In this document: in pieces, positions 1 through 11,590 of the stretch
Layout of the letters: every line of letters begins with the position of its first letter
How positions within the stretch are numbered: the first letter of the stretch is position 1
Source: Acanthosepion esculentum
Lineage: Eukaryota; Mollusca; Cephalopoda; Sepiida; Sepiidae
Direction of reading: 5' to 3'
DNA length: 64,000 bases
Assembly: GCA_964036315.1 (NCBI GenBank)
Contig: OZ038487.1
Coordinates: 58,655,842 to 58,719,841, forward strand
Position numbers and translations under genes: made by a program
The notes under the pieces: generated by a model
Seen by the model: only the letters and a program-made list of their open reading frames with translations
What the model was told of the DNA's origin: nothing
Databases searched by the model: none

Positions 1-180
1 TTCGTAGAAATTACTTTAAAAAATTGCTCAATACAAAGTAGAGCAATATATTATTATTATTATATTTTTATAATAAGAGAAGAAGCACCTATAATGCTGA
101 AACATGATTGCATTTATGTAGCGCTTTATAACACGATTTTGTTATATTTTTAATAAATATTATTAAGCTCTATTCTGTAT
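1..180. repeat. Copy of a dispersed AT-rich repeat
   Basis: The first 180 bases resemble 33395-33570 (shared blocks such as TGCTCAATACA followed by AGAGCAATAT-like sequence, then a GTTGAAACA/GCTGAAACA block). In the second copy this sequence forms a hairpin next to a (TA)n array. No coding content is visible. Confidence 0.4.
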
Positions 181-349
181 TGATCACTACTTAAAAATAT
201 AATGTTTGGACATTGGAATTAAACTACCTTACACTTGGATATATATATGTTATTTAAACATTATTTTTTAGTGGATACCAATATTTAAGTAGACAATCCA
301 TTTTTACAGTATATTTGTTTTTGTCTACACACTTGAATATGCACCGTCC

Positions 350-474
350 TTTTGAAATCGCTACACAAAAGCTTTCATGTTTCAATACTATGATTGTATT
401 TCTTCAGGCGATGGTAACTAGGGAATACATTCATAGTATTGAAATATGAAAGCTTTTCTGTATCGATTTCAAAA
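350..474. repeat. Short foldback (hairpin) element
   Basis: Two arms of about 51 bases, 350-400 and 424-474, are reverse complements with only a few mismatches. Each outer end starts TTTTGAAATCG and the 23-base spacer contains TCTTCAGGCGATGG. It has the layout of a MITE-like foldback element or a long hairpin RNA precursor. Nothing inside is coding. Confidence 0.85.
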
Positions 475-654
475 TGTTTTTATTATAATCTTTTATAGCA
501 AAAACATTCTCTACCGGTTTCTTGCTTCACTGTGACCTAAAATCTTCAAACATTTAAATGCAACGCCATTCGCCAAAATGTCTTCCTGAATCGTCTAGTT
601 TAATTACCCTTTCTCCTTATTTTGCCCCCCCCCAATTTTTCTTATTCCCTTCCA

Positions 655-716
655 CTCAGAGTAACTCCTTGTGTGCTAGTGGCATTATCGCTTTGCTTGG
701 GGTGAAATGATTAAAA
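655..716 (+). mobile_element. LINE 3' end fragment
   Basis: The segment carries the conserved 3' terminal block of the Jockey-like LINE seen elsewhere in the window (CTAGTGGCATTATCGC, then a CTTGG..TGAAATGATTAAAA tail). Only the last about 60 bases are present and the copy runs into a short (TA)n tract. Confidence 0.6.
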
Positions 717-739
717 ATAGTATATATATATATATTTGC

Positions 740-962
740 CCACCCCTGTTCTAGACTGATTACCAACCAAAGCTAGAAAGTTCAGTCTACCCTACAATTT
801 AGCCCATATTTGGTGAGAGAAGAGATAGAACCATGCCTTTCCCAAGACCATTAATGTGAAAATGAACGCAAACGATCAATTCGGAATTTGAACTCGGATT
901 ACCTAATCCTTTTTCTGTGAAAATACACCTTACAGTACCCATGCACCTAGTTTAAGTATATG
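740..962 (-). mobile_element. tRNA-related SINE, degraded
   Basis: Read on the minus strand, a TAAGGTGTATTTTC..GGATTAG block is followed by GAGTTCAAATTCC, which fits a Pol III B box. Downstream comes a TCTCTTCTC..ATGGGCTAA tail found in other SINE copies here, such as 39640 and 7665. A SINE head is inferred; the acceptor stem is not recognisable. Confidence 0.55.
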
Positions 963-2139
963 TTAAGAAAATGTAATTACGGTAAAATAACTTTCGGTCC
1001 ATTCTGATTTTATACACTCGAGAAAGGCTATTTTGTGTATTGGAAAAGCTACTGGCACTTCTTGAAGTTTGAGGAAACTTTAGAAAAACGGTCGGTTAAA
1101 ATACAAGGTAATGAATTCAAGATAATTGGTGATGTCATTTAGTGCTTTGAAATGGATAGTATCAGACGAAGCAATCTATTCAGACATTACGTTTATTTAA
1201 GAAAAAAAGTAACTAGGGGAAAATCACCATTGGAAGAAGTTATACAACAACATTAAAGCAAGACTATGAATTTCATTACTTTCTTATCAATCAGAAAAAA
1301 AATAGTAATATGCACAAACTTTAAAGTTACTCAAACGTTTGATAAAAAAATAATAAAATGAAGAGACAATTGAAATAACAAGTAAATTTGTGGTTCGATT
1401 GAAAATTTCGATACAAGAAAAAAGATGGGAAATCAAATCAAATTGGTTTCTCTTCCTGTCAGACATCCTCCCTCATACATCAGACGTTTTCAATCAATGG
1501 TGTGTATTGGCCTTTATAAGTTGGTTATAAGAACCTCTGAGAGAAACGTATTTGAAGAGAGGTTACAGTAGTCTTCTTACGGATAATAAGCGGAAAAAAA
1601 CTAATGACAAAAATACATTTGATTGCATCGTAGCAGGTGTTCGAATAGAGAATAAAGAGTATTCACACAATATTATCTGTTGGATTGAACCAATCTGGCC
1701 AGCGTTAGGGGAAAAATCTATTTGATTATTTCTACCTGAAAATGTAGACTATATAGCAAAGGAAGTAAATTAAGATCAAGATGGATATTTTAGAAGATTC
1801 TAAAAAATGTTCCAACATACATAACGCCAGGATTCGGTGTTGGAAATTTTAGCAGAGCCAAGTCTTTATATTTGTACGTGCGACACGGCCAATTGTATCC
1901 GAGAAGTAATTTGTGTACGCTTCTAATTACCAGGGTGACTCAGCAAAGGAATTGTCAGCGTAGGAAACATAATCGTAGGATTATATCAAGTGTCAGGTGT
2001 TGGTGTTCTCAATTAGACTAATATAACGATTCGAATGTCAAAATTCATGGTAAGTTCAAAAGTAGCGGTTGTCTGAATGGAACATGGCGGTATCGTGTTC
2101 AAATTCCAGCCGTTTTGTTTGCACTAGCCTAATTCCTTT
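963..2139. other. No recognisable feature
   Basis: AT-rich unique-looking sequence. I see no convincing open frame, RNA gene or repeat structure on either strand. Confidence 0.5.
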
Positions 2140-2745
2140 ATTTTAATCATTTCACCTCGAGCAAGACAACAAAGCCACTAAGAGACTTTTCATGACTGTA
2201 AAAGAATATGAGAAAAAGGAAAAAACAAACATATAAAGGAAGGATAACAATAAAAGAACAGAAATTAAGAAGACATAAGAGAAAGATTGGGATTTCAATT
2301 AAATTTCTGGAGATCAAAGTTGACGGGAAAGCAAAAAGCTGGAAGAAGCTTCCAGAAGTGGTAAGGGCAAGAAAAGGAACTGTTTACATACAATTTGCGG
2401 TTACATCGAGACATTTTCTTTGTAAAATGATTGGATCTTGGAGCCTATGTAGTAATGCACTTAAATTCATAGATTCTCGGTGCCATAGAGCAAAGTTCAC
2501 CAGAAAAATTACCATGAAAGTATTTATAGAAAAGACACAGAGAAGCTATATACGGCGACGGGTAATGTGACTGAAGCCGAAATGACAGGTCAAGACCGAT
2601 AACATTGTGGAAGCTTCTTTGTATTTTATCAAGAATCTTTAAATACATAGCAGAAGTACCAGACCATATTTGGCAGCAATATTCAAAGGATGGACGAATA
2701 AATATGTAAGATAGATTCGGGCGAGAATAATAGTCTAGCACGACA
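2140..2745 (-). mobile_element. Jockey-like LINE, 3' part of reverse transcriptase
   Basis: On the minus strand the segment encodes the C-terminal part of a non-LTR reverse transcriptase. The frame 2741-2445 contains IRPSFEYCCQIWSG followed by LDKIQRSFHNVIG, then LCLFYKYFHGNFS. These match the post-palm thumb region conserved in Jockey/CR1-type LINEs (the IRP..EYC..IW motif). The frame breaks near 2445, and coding-like sequence continues in another frame down to the conserved 3' end block near 2160-2190. The palm with the YADD catalytic motif is missing, so the copy is 5'-truncated, as is usual for LINEs, and cannot encode an active enzyme. Clade assignment (Jockey versus CR1) is inference. 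Confidence 0.85.
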
Positions 2746-2910
2746 GTGTTAAATAACAGTCCATACTGTGTTCAGTCTCTAATATGTTTATATATTAAAT
2801 AAAAACAAGAAATTCTAAGGTGATCTCTTACAGAAGCACACCGGAGATAGAGAGCTCAATGTCATATTACCAGGCAGAACTTTAAAATTTCAAAAATAAA
2901 TTCCAGGTGA

Positions 2911-2990
2911 ACAGTGGCTGACCACAAGTAAATGTTTCATGACGATTGCCTGATGATTGCATGAAACTTTTAGTTGTGATCCGCCACTGT
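2911..2990. repeat. Hairpin with conserved core, next to (TA)n
   Basis: Arms 2911-2941 and 2960-2990 are inverted copies with about 5 mismatches. The loop and inner arm contain CCTGATGATTGCATGAAAC, a core that recurs near 21205 and 47588 although the outer arms differ. A 79-base (TA)n tract starts 12 bases downstream. Confidence 0.75.
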
Positions 2991-2999
2991 ACAACGGGA

Positions 3000-3001
<2 letters not shown>

Positions 3002-3080
<79 letters not shown>
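3002..3080. repeat. (TA)n microsatellite
   Basis: About 39 uninterrupted TA units. Confidence 0.98.
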
Positions 3081-3086
<6 letters not shown>

Positions 3087-3164
3087 ATGTCCCAGTTTTT
3101 CTCTAATTTAATCTGGGTTTCTGTCATCACTTAAGATGTCGGTGGAAATACTTTCACAACTATC

Positions 3165-3198
3165 TCACACACACACACAAACACACACACACACACAC

Positions 3199-3275
<77 letters not shown>

Positions 3276-3344
3276 AGACATTGAGGTTAACACCCATCGG
3301 CGACATTATGTCTCGTGCTTATACGCAGTCATCATATTTTTATC

Positions 3345-3439
<95 letters not shown>

Positions 3440-3474
3440 TATGTATATGTGTGTCTGTGTGTGTGTGTGTGTGT
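3165..3474. repeat. Compound microsatellite (CA)n-(TA)n ... (CT)n-(TA)n-(GT)n
   Basis: Runs of CA (3165-3199), TA (3200-3271), CT (about 3351-3390), TA (3391-3432) and GT (3447-3473), with a 75-base non-repetitive block at 3272-3345 between the first two and last three. Confidence 0.95.
3272..3345 (-). repeat. Fragment of the hammerhead-like hairpin family
   Basis: This block between microsatellites aligns to the 47534 family. AAAGTAGACATTGAGGTTA corresponds to one outer arm, and GGCGACATTATGTCTCGTGC is the reverse complement of the core with a GTC-GCC site. The opposite arm is missing and the CT array begins in its place. Confidence 0.5.
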
Positions 3475-3479
3475 TAATA

Positions 3480-4128
3480 AATATAGACATTGTCCCTCAC
3501 CGATATATTAACAAACTAGTTTAGAAGCGGGCCAATCAGGTGGCATTTAATCTAGCTCCTGCTGAGGGCTTTTGGTGAGGCCTTTGAGAGTTCCAAAAGT
3601 CTTTGGATATTCTCAGAATTGGAAGCTCTCCTGACTGCCGTTTGATCTACGTTTTCATATATACGTTTTTTTTTCTTTGTTGCAGCCTTAGCTCTTTTGA
3701 TTGCAATTTATTTGCGAAGCATACCGTTTTCAATAGGCAACATACTTCAGAAGAACTCAACATTCATCGCTGCATTTATGTATTGAATTAATATTTAAGC
3801 TTACCTTTTAAAAGTTCCCCAATAATTATTACTTTTTATTTCATGGGTGACTAGCTGGATTTCGCAATTAATTTCAGTTATTCCTAAATTTATTACTAAG
3901 TTAAAATAATTGTTATCGTAAAAAAAAAAAATTCGTCGTCAAAAATCACGTGAAAAATTGCGGAAAACAATTGCAGTAAGAAAATCTTGGGAATCGAACA
4001 TATCAAGATTGCAGATCCGAATGTTTTTAATTTGCTCACGGAGACAACCTGATTCCAAAACGGCATGATATATTGGGCTACGGCCTCTTGGAGTAAAATA
4101 GAAAAAAGTGACACGCTGACATTTAATT
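3480..4128. other. No recognisable feature
   Basis: AT-rich sequence with no supported gene, RNA or repeat. The short open frames have no recognisable family. Confidence 0.5.
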
Positions 4129-4129
4129 T

Positions 4130-4405
4130 TATTTATAGAGAAGATGATATATTTGAAAGCTAGAGAGTTGTGTCCCTTTAACTGAAAAGTGTGACATACA
4201 CAGACCTTTTCGCATTTCTTATATAGAACAAATAGATACTTAAAAGTTAGAGTTTCGGCCCTTTAATTGAAAATGTGTGACACACAAGAAATTTTCAAAT
4301 TTATCATAAGGAATAAGATGAGATATATAAAAGTTAGAGAGTTGTGTCCCTTTATTTGAAAACGCGTTACGCACAGACATTTTCGCATTTATTATATAGA
4401 TATAC
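4130..4405. repeat. Tandem repeat, three units of about 90 bases
   Basis: Three diverged copies follow head to tail. Each carries AAAGTTAGAG, then a CCCTTTA..TGAAAA block and a TGTGAC or GTTAC..CACAGACATTTTCGCA-like block (starts near 4155, 4240 and 4332). Divergence between units suggests an old array. Confidence 0.7.
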
Positions 4406-4597
4406 TTATTATCCCTCACTAAATAATGTAACTTTACTTTATGATTCCTTAGTTCTAAATCTTTTATATACTTAATTTTATTCTTATCAAATATTTTATA
4501 ATTACTGGCGTTGGTAGATAATCTAACTTGGTCTGATTTATGTAATTTATTTAGAATATTATGATGGTTGTTAGATCCTTGCGTGACGTATCTATGG

Positions 4598-4633
4598 TTA
4601 TATATATATATATAAATATATTTATATATATAT

Positions 4634-4682
<49 letters not shown>

Positions 4683-4731
4683 GGCTTGTAATAAATATAA
4701 TTGAAGGAATTTTATCACTTTAGTGTTAGTG

Positions 4732-4818
<87 letters not shown>

Positions 4819-4907
4819 AGACTCAAAGAAAAACATAAAGGGATTTACTTATCCTTCACTCATTATCTACCTAACATTCTCTCTTTTTTAAAGGAATACA
4901 GATTAGG

Positions 4908-4976
<69 letters not shown>
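4598..4976. repeat. Compound (TA)n and (GATA)n microsatellites
   Basis: Imperfect TA runs at 4598-4678, a long TA run at 4736-4814 and GATA units at 4909-4976. Confidence 0.97.
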
Positions 4977-4979
4977 TGA

Positions 4980-5715
4980 TTTAACACTGGTATAAAGGAC
5001 AGTAACATTGTACCAGATGAGTAAAAGATTATTAAAATCAGATGCACACAAACACACTCACATAATTATATAATGAGATAACGTGAAAAGCTTTTTACCG
5101 ACAACGCTTTTCGCCTTCGTTAATTAGTTAAGTAGACGTCTTAAGGTCAGAATGAAAAACAAATATGTTTTTTTTACATTAAAACCATTAATGTATGTTT
5201 GTATTTTGGCGTTTTCCGGTTGAAGTAAAAAAACAATATATATCTGTTGGATTCTTTAAAAATAAATAATAAAAACATCCGCAGTTCTCTTCTTTCATTC
5301 CGTCAGGAAGACGCCTACCTAGCAAACAGATATTAATGGCTTTAATACATAAAACAGAAACAAACAAAATGAAACACGTAGATTTTTGTTCCATTCCAAC
5401 CAGAAAACACGCTACCAAACTATATTAGCGGTCTTAATATATATATTCGAGGATAGCCGTCTATTAGGGCGGCTAGCCAATCGCTATTGCAGATGCTCGC
5501 TCAGGCACATATCTGCTTGTTCAACACCCACACAGCCAAACTAAGCAGACCTTAGGTACAGTTTCTGGGAGACAGCGTGTTTTCTAGGGTGATCAACAAT
5601 CTGAACAAAGCCAGCACACTCAAACCCTCGGTCACGAGGACTTGTGACTTCAACGGCCTCCAAGTGTTCTCTCTACGTAATTTCACTCACAAGACTTGGT
5701 ATGGTTTTCAGGCAG
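4980..5715. other. No recognisable feature
   Basis: Mixed-composition sequence without a supported gene. A GC-richer stretch near 5450-5650 has no family I recognise. Confidence 0.45.
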
Positions 5716-5716
5716 T

Positions 5717-5718
<2 letters not shown>

Positions 5719-5787
<69 letters not shown>
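5719..5787. repeat. (TA)n microsatellite
   Basis: About 34 TA units. Confidence 0.97.
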
Positions 5788-5790
<3 letters not shown>

Positions 5791-5827
5791 AACAAACATT
5801 TGTCTTTCTTCTGACGTAAAGTCGTCT

Positions 5828-5945
5828 ACCGAAGAGAAGGGATGGATTCACCTTTTCTGCCGAGGGCATGATGGTCAAGTGAACACAAACTGACTCAACT
5901 GGAACTTGAACTTTGCACGCTGATTCTAATCTTGGCGTTACCGAG
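5828..5945 (-). mobile_element. tRNA-related SINE fragment
   Basis: The minus strand holds AAAGTTCAAGTTCCAG, a B-box-like motif, followed downstream by an ACTTGACCATCATGCCC..CCCTTCTC segment in the usual position of SINE bodies in this window. The head upstream is degraded. Confidence 0.45.
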
Positions 5946-5964
5946 CATCTCCTTCTCGTACTTT

Positions 5965-6110
5965 CAATTTTGATTTGGTTATCAACTCTCTCATACATTA
6001 TTGACCATATAGAATGCATTTATGTCTTAATTACAAGCCTTAATATAGAGATTGAGTGGCGAAAACTGCTTAATCAAATCTTAGGTTTTAAATGGCAATG
6101 TTTCGTGTTA
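5965..6110. repeat. Dispersed repeat, copy 1
   Basis: Aligns with 7262-7390. Shared blocks include CTCATA..TTATTGACCA and AATATAGA..GAGTGGCGAAAACTGC, then TTAA.CAAAT.TTAGG. Identity of the element is unknown. Confidence 0.55.
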
Positions 6111-7258
6111 AATCGTCTCTTTCCTATTCCTGTCAAATATTTTTCTTTCTTTTCTGGGTTACCTCTCTTGGCTTTGCCAGAAGCGCCCGTTAAATGGCGC
6201 TATTTAAGTCTATAAGAAGACGCTCATATTCTCTCGTTTTCTCTTTTTGATTCTTGCTTCCAGATATAGTCAGACGTAGACACAGAAAGCTGCCGATGGG
6301 ACGCGTTCGCTTCCTTGGTCTTCTGTTGAATTTTGAATGGTCTCTCTCTCTCTCTCTCACACACATACACATGTGTCTATCACACACGTTTATTTCACAC
6401 ATAAACACACACACACACACACAAGCGAGCATATTCTTATAGCTAGTTTTAATATATTTTCATTACAATTGTGTACATATGCAAATACGTTTGTTAATAC
6501 ATGCATTAATTGTCGTTTGTTTAAAAGTCATTGTTTCGTATATTTATTTCTACCCGGACTCATATGAGTCCGCCAATACTGTTTTCGGGACAGATGCTTC
6601 AGGAACCTATGAATATTCAGTATAAATCGTCCATATACCTTTCAAGCAAAGAGGTGATGCCGGCAACACTTTATTCATGGAAGCGTGTCAGATCAGACAA
6701 AAAGAAAATGGAGGATTTTGTCATAACTGGACTGGAGCTGCCCAATCCTCTCATTCCTCGACAGATTTCAAAGCATTCACATAATCCCTTTCTTAGAGTC
6801 TGACGTCCATCGCTATTTCGATGGAAAAAGTCTGACGAGGTACATTTTCAAGATTCACAAGTTCAGACCATTGCAACTAAAACCCGTCTCACCATATACA
6901 TAGAGGCGAACCATCCGCATACCCTTCATCTATCATTGTTAAGAAAGAAGTTCAGTTCGAACAGTTTCTTTCCAAGAGCCCCTATTTTATAGACTCCCAA
7001 GCGGATGCTTTCTCGAACACTACAATCTGTACCTCTTCGTCTTTTGGTCAAACCTTATCTATTGTGCATATCCTCATAATCCGCACTTATTTCAATTCTC
7101 CCCTCCTACTTCCATGCAACAACATTTAGTAACACTCTACGTTGAGTGGCTCTTGGGATATGGGGGTATTGCTGCTCTAAACTATATAAGCTAAATTTGA
7201 ACTTATTGATTCCATTTTTGCACTTCCAAGCGTTACCTTATCCGAATCCCCTATTCTT
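6111..7258. other. No recognisable gene; short CT/CA tracts
   Basis: Contains a (TC)n/(CA)n patch at 6340-6425 and otherwise no supported feature. An open frame at 6531-6803 has no recognisable family and no codon pattern I can defend. Confidence 0.45.
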
Positions 7259-7261
7259 ATT

Positions 7262-7390
7262 TGGACAGCAACGTTCTCATAGATTACTGACCACAGACAA
7301 TTCCTTTAACTTGAATTAAATTTAATCTAAATATAGATTCTGAGTAGTGAAACTAGCTTAAGCAAATGTTAGGCGCAAAATTTATCCTTG
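7262..7390. repeat. Dispersed repeat, copy 2
   Basis: Second copy of the repeat at 5965-6110, in the same orientation and about 70 percent similar by eye. Confidence 0.55.
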
Positions 7391-7469
7391 GTAAATCATA
7401 AATTCATCTTACTGTCGAATGTCTTTGGCTACTTCATGCAAAGAACGCCTAAAACCTACCTAAAGTTTA

Positions 7470-7832
7470 CGATTGATTGATCGATTTGATCACCGAAGTT
7501 AAACAACGTCGTGCTTTGTCAGTAACTAGATGGGTGGCCGCTTGTGAATAACAGGTGTAATGGCGAATGGCTCGGAATTTTTAATCGGAGAGTCGAGTTC
7601 TAATTCTAGATGGATTGCACATACGTGCAGACATACTTAGAGAATGTATGAATCCCTCACTTTTCCCCGCAGCTATGGGTTAATTAGGAACATTTGTATC
7701 ATTAAACTATTGTTATCTCCAACAACAAAGTTCTTACAATATGAAAATATTTTCTAACTTTAAATAACCTGCAACAGGTTGATAAGTCGTGAAAAAACGA
7801 ATCAATCAATCCAAGTTTATGAATTTCGGGTA
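7470..7832 (+). mobile_element. Chimeric 5S rRNA/tRNA SINE, longest copy
   Basis: Bases 7478-7556 follow the 3' two thirds of metazoan 5S rRNA: GATCACCGAAGTTAAACAAC, then CTAGATGGGTGGCCGC, which covers the C-box region of the internal promoter, then AATAACAGGTG. A tRNA-like segment follows directly (GTAATGGCGAATGGCTCGG ... TTAATCGGAGAGTCGAGTTC), giving an A-box/B-box layout. The body (CCCCGCAGCTATGGGTTAAT) and tail (AACCTGCAACAGGTTGATAAG then GTGAAAAAACGAATCAATC) recur at 39595-39785 and, inverted, at 55630-55800. This is a SINE with two stacked Pol III promoters of different origin, comparable in plan to the vertebrate AmnSINE1. The 5S part lacks the first about 40 bases. Confidence 0.8.
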
Positions 7833-7869
7833 TTTCTCCAACACTGACTGCTGCTGGGTAGCATCTACT

Positions 7870-8015
7870 CTGCAATATGATCTATAGCTGGGAGAGGCGT
7901 CAGAAGAAATAGATTAATCCCTTCCTCAGGGGAATTTGCGCCAAAATATGGTCATGGGTGGCCTATGCGACAATTTGAACTCGATTCGTGATTCCACTTT
8001 TTATGTAAAAAAAAA
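7870..8015 (-). mobile_element. tRNA-related SINE fragment
   Basis: Minus strand reading shows CGAGTTCAAATTGTCG, a B-box-like sequence, followed by a short body with CCCTGAGGAAGGG and CTCCCAGCTAT, the latter matching the body of other SINE copies here. Confidence 0.5.
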
Positions 8016-8085
8016 ACGGATAAACTTGGCGCCTATCGACATGAAACAAAATTATAGGTGCTTATAGATATTCTTCTTCTCCTCT

Positions 8086-8209
8086 TTCTCTTTCTCTCTC
8101 TCTCTATATATATATTTGTTTCTCTCTCTGTTTATCTGTCTGTCTCTCTCTCTCTCCCTATATATATATATGTGTAATTTGGCAGCAACTTTTCTTTTAA
8201 ACATTCAAC

Positions 8210-8289
<80 letters not shown>

Positions 8290-8310
8290 TGTGTGTGTGT
8301 GTGTGTGTGA
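8086..8310. repeat. Compound (CT)n/(TA)n/(GT)n microsatellite
   Basis: CT-rich runs to about 8170, TA run 8214-8286 and GT run 8288-8308. Confidence 0.95.
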
Positions 8311-8339
8311 ATTTATCTACAGAAGTGATGGAGTTTTAT

Positions 8340-11300
8340 TTATTAATCCGACAAATCTTATTACTTAAACATAGGTAACTTCAAGAAATCGATAAGAAAG
8401 AGCGCAGCCTACTAAGAACGGCTTTAAACTTGATGAAAACAATTTTTATTGTCTAATTGTTGATGTAATTTTTAAGAGGAAAGATCAAATTATGTTTTGA
8501 TTATTTTTGAAAATTTTTATCCTTCTTAGCACGTCCGAAATTTTAGTTAAAAATGTTGTTTATTGAGTCAGCGAATTTACTAAAATTTATATTTCAGCCA
8601 TTTTTAGGATTTGGTAAACAGAAGTCAAATTCTCTGCTTAAAAATCTTGCACAAATCAATTATATCAATTTCCAAATATATTTGAAGAAAATTAGAAAAT
8701 TTAAAGTTTATTTAATAAATTTTGAAACAAACATTACTTACTTTCATTGCAAACAATATAGTTTAAAATAAGAGTAAACATGTCTTAACGACGGAGATGA
8801 TAGACAATTGACGAGTGGTGGTTTCATCACATATTGACACCTAACGCGAAGGGCAACTTATCTTACGGAAGGACAGAAGTGACATAATCTTTTCTAGTCT
8901 TAAGTTAACTTGCTTATTTATCTCGTAATTTTTAAAGTAAGAAAACATTTATCAATCTAGTATTTTTTTTGTTATTTTTTAAGTAATTTTGCTTTCACCT
9001 GACGTTTGTTAATACTTTCTGGAGAAAATAAAAATAAAATAAAATATTGAAATATAAATACTGAGTGAGATAAAATTTCATAAGAAAACTCCATAAAATT
9101 ATAGTATAATTTTATGCACATTTTTATAAAATTTTGGGGTATTATTTTTATTTTATCTCAGTTATTTTAAAATCGTTATAGTATTATTAAGAGGAAGGAT
9201 CAAAGTATTTTTTATTATTTTTTAAAATTTTCGCTCCTTTTTAGAACATTCAAAATCTTGATTAAAAACTTGTTTTTCTTGCATCGGCGGTTGTACTAAC
9301 TTTAATATAGCAAATTTTCAACTCTTTTTTTTTGTGGTGACAGACACATTAATTTGGAAATTCTTGTAAATATCAGATAATTCTGGAGCATAATTAAATT
9401 TGCAGAACTTATTCACAAATGAATGAAATTACTTTTGGAATTTTTTATTAGAAAATCTTGGTAATTATTTTTTATATATGTGTTTCTCCTTCTTATTTAA
9501 TTTATGGAAGCTTCGGAAATTCATCGAGATAATTTGTAGTGACTATATTAGTTAAAAGCAAAGTTTTTTGAAGAATTTAAGTCAGCGATTTTATTTTGTA
9601 AAATCGGACTTGGTCTTACCGAAATCTTTTCTGAATAAAAAAAAAACGCAATAAAACTAATAGATTATTTAATTAGAAAAGCTTTTAATTGATTTTATGA
9701 ATAATAGGTATTAAGGACAATATTGTCTGAAGAAGAAAAAAATGTAAAAGGGAAATATTGTTATTAAATAAGACTATATGTACTAAACATATACGTTAAA
9801 GCTTTTTATAATCAGAATACCCTGACTAGTTTAAAAAGAATTTTGATTTGTTTTTGTATGTATATACGCGCATAATTTCAAACTATGGTTATTCAAATCT
9901 ATAATGTTATCATTAAAAGGTCAAGTGTTTTAAGGGTTGTCGCCCCTTAAGGAAAAAAAACAAAACCCTAATGAAAAATTGTCGTCTGATAGATATTTAT
10001 GATCAGGTTCAGCAGTCAATCCGCTGTCAATAAATCGATTAACACATGAGAAAAAACAAGACCCCGAACTTGATTAATGATTGTATACAACATTTTATGC
10101 TATAAGTAATATTTGTTCCAAATCAGATTAACTAAACTTTAAATATTTCTACTTTTACACAAATAACGTTTCAGAAGTGTATTTTTTATTTTTGCATGAT
10201 TATTTTAAACGGAAAAAAGTTTGTTTACAAATCTCTAAAAATTGCTGATGTGATCGATTTTACTGAAAAAAATGAAACTATTCCAATCAAAATAATGTCT
10301 GTCTGAAATACAGGAAAGTATTTTGCTTACCGATATAGTTTCAAATACAAAATCCAATCAGATCAGATCAGATGAACTTCTTCACTCGGTTATTTCGTCA
10401 GAGGAACAACTCTTGAGTCACGTGATGTTTCAAACTTCCTGGTATCATCCGTGCCTTTGAAACAAACAGTTTTTATAGATACAAGATTTAAATTCTATTT
10501 GTACATACTGCTCGTTTGCAGGATGTAATAAAGCTGTATAATTTGTAATCTGTAAAGATATATCTGCTTAATAACAGTATTGCCTAAAATAAACAGGTTA
10601 TTCGTAATTTTAAAATATTGAACAACTTTAATGTAAAAACTGTAAAATTGTGAAAAAAATATAAGAAATAACAATTAATTGTTGTAAAAATTTATTTTTC
10701 ATCGAAAAAAAATTGACTTCAGACAATATTGTCCTCATTCATAAAAGCAACTAAAAGCTTTTGAAATTAAATAATATCTTTGTTTTATTGGATTTTTCAG
10801 TGCTGAATTTCGGTAACTGTTCGTTCGATTTTACAAAAAAAAATTGATGATTTACATTCTTCAGACTTCTAATATATACTTCTAATATATTCACTAACAA
10901 ACAGCATTGGGTTTCTAGAGCTTTCATAAAATTAGTTATGGGGTGATAACAGATGCAAAAAAATATTTTTGCCATGACTTTCAAAAAAAGTATTTCAATC
11001 ATTTGTGAATAGATCCTGAAAGTTTTAATTTCGACAGTTTTTGTTTTCCTTTTGGCAAGATTTTCAAAATTAACGTCTGTCACTGCATAAAGATGGCACT
11101 TAAATTTGCAATGTTATTTAGTAATAACGCTTTCGCAAAGAGAAGCAAGACTTTTTAATCAAAAGTTAGAATGTTCTAAAAAATGGATGCAAAAATTTAA
11201 AAAATAATCAAAAATTACTTTCGTCTTTCCTATGTTAGTATTATAACATAAACATCCAGACGATAAAATTTCGTTTTCAACAAGTTTAAGCCGTTTTTAT

Positions 11301-11380
11301 CATGCTATGCTCTTTTTTTTTAGTGATTTCATAAAGTTAGCTACTTAAACGTTATTGTCATTAGGTGGCTATCCATACTT
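8340..11380. repeat. Large diverged inverted repeat (about 3 kb element or inverted duplication)
   Basis: The left part (8340-8600 and 9160-9740) is complementary to the right part (11380-10720) over several hundred bases with gaps. Matching landmarks on the left strand and the reverse complement of the right are ACGGCTT..AACTTG.TGAAAAC, GGAAAG, TTAGAACATTC, GTGACAGAC, TATTCACAAATGA.TGAAAT, TTACCGAAAT and GGACAATATTGTCTGAAG. The left arm holds an extra diverged copy of its outer part, so 8420-8600 resembles 9170-9400. The central 980 bases (9740-10720) are unique and very AT-rich. No transposase or polymerase frame is recognisable in the arms or centre. It could be the remains of a long-TIR DNA transposon or an old inverted segmental duplication. 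Confidence 0.75.
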
Positions 11381-11443
11381 GCGTAAATATTTCCTTTACT
11401 TACTAAACAGTATATTTATTTTCGTGTGACGGCCTCAATATTA

Positions 11444-11447
<4 letters not shown>

Positions 11448-11524
<77 letters not shown>

Positions 11525-11546
11525 CGTGCGTGTGTGTGTGTATAAC

Positions 11547-11579
<33 letters not shown>

Positions 11580-11590
11580 CAGAGACAGAC

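Noticed and set aside
3136..3477. Long open frames reading IYIYIY, SLSLSL, CVCVCV here and at many other microsatellites
   Set aside because: They are translations of TA, CT and GT arrays and have no domain outside the repeat.
7478..7556. Genuine 5S rRNA gene
   Set aside because: The first third is missing, many conserved positions differ and it runs into a tRNA-like part and a SINE tail found elsewhere.
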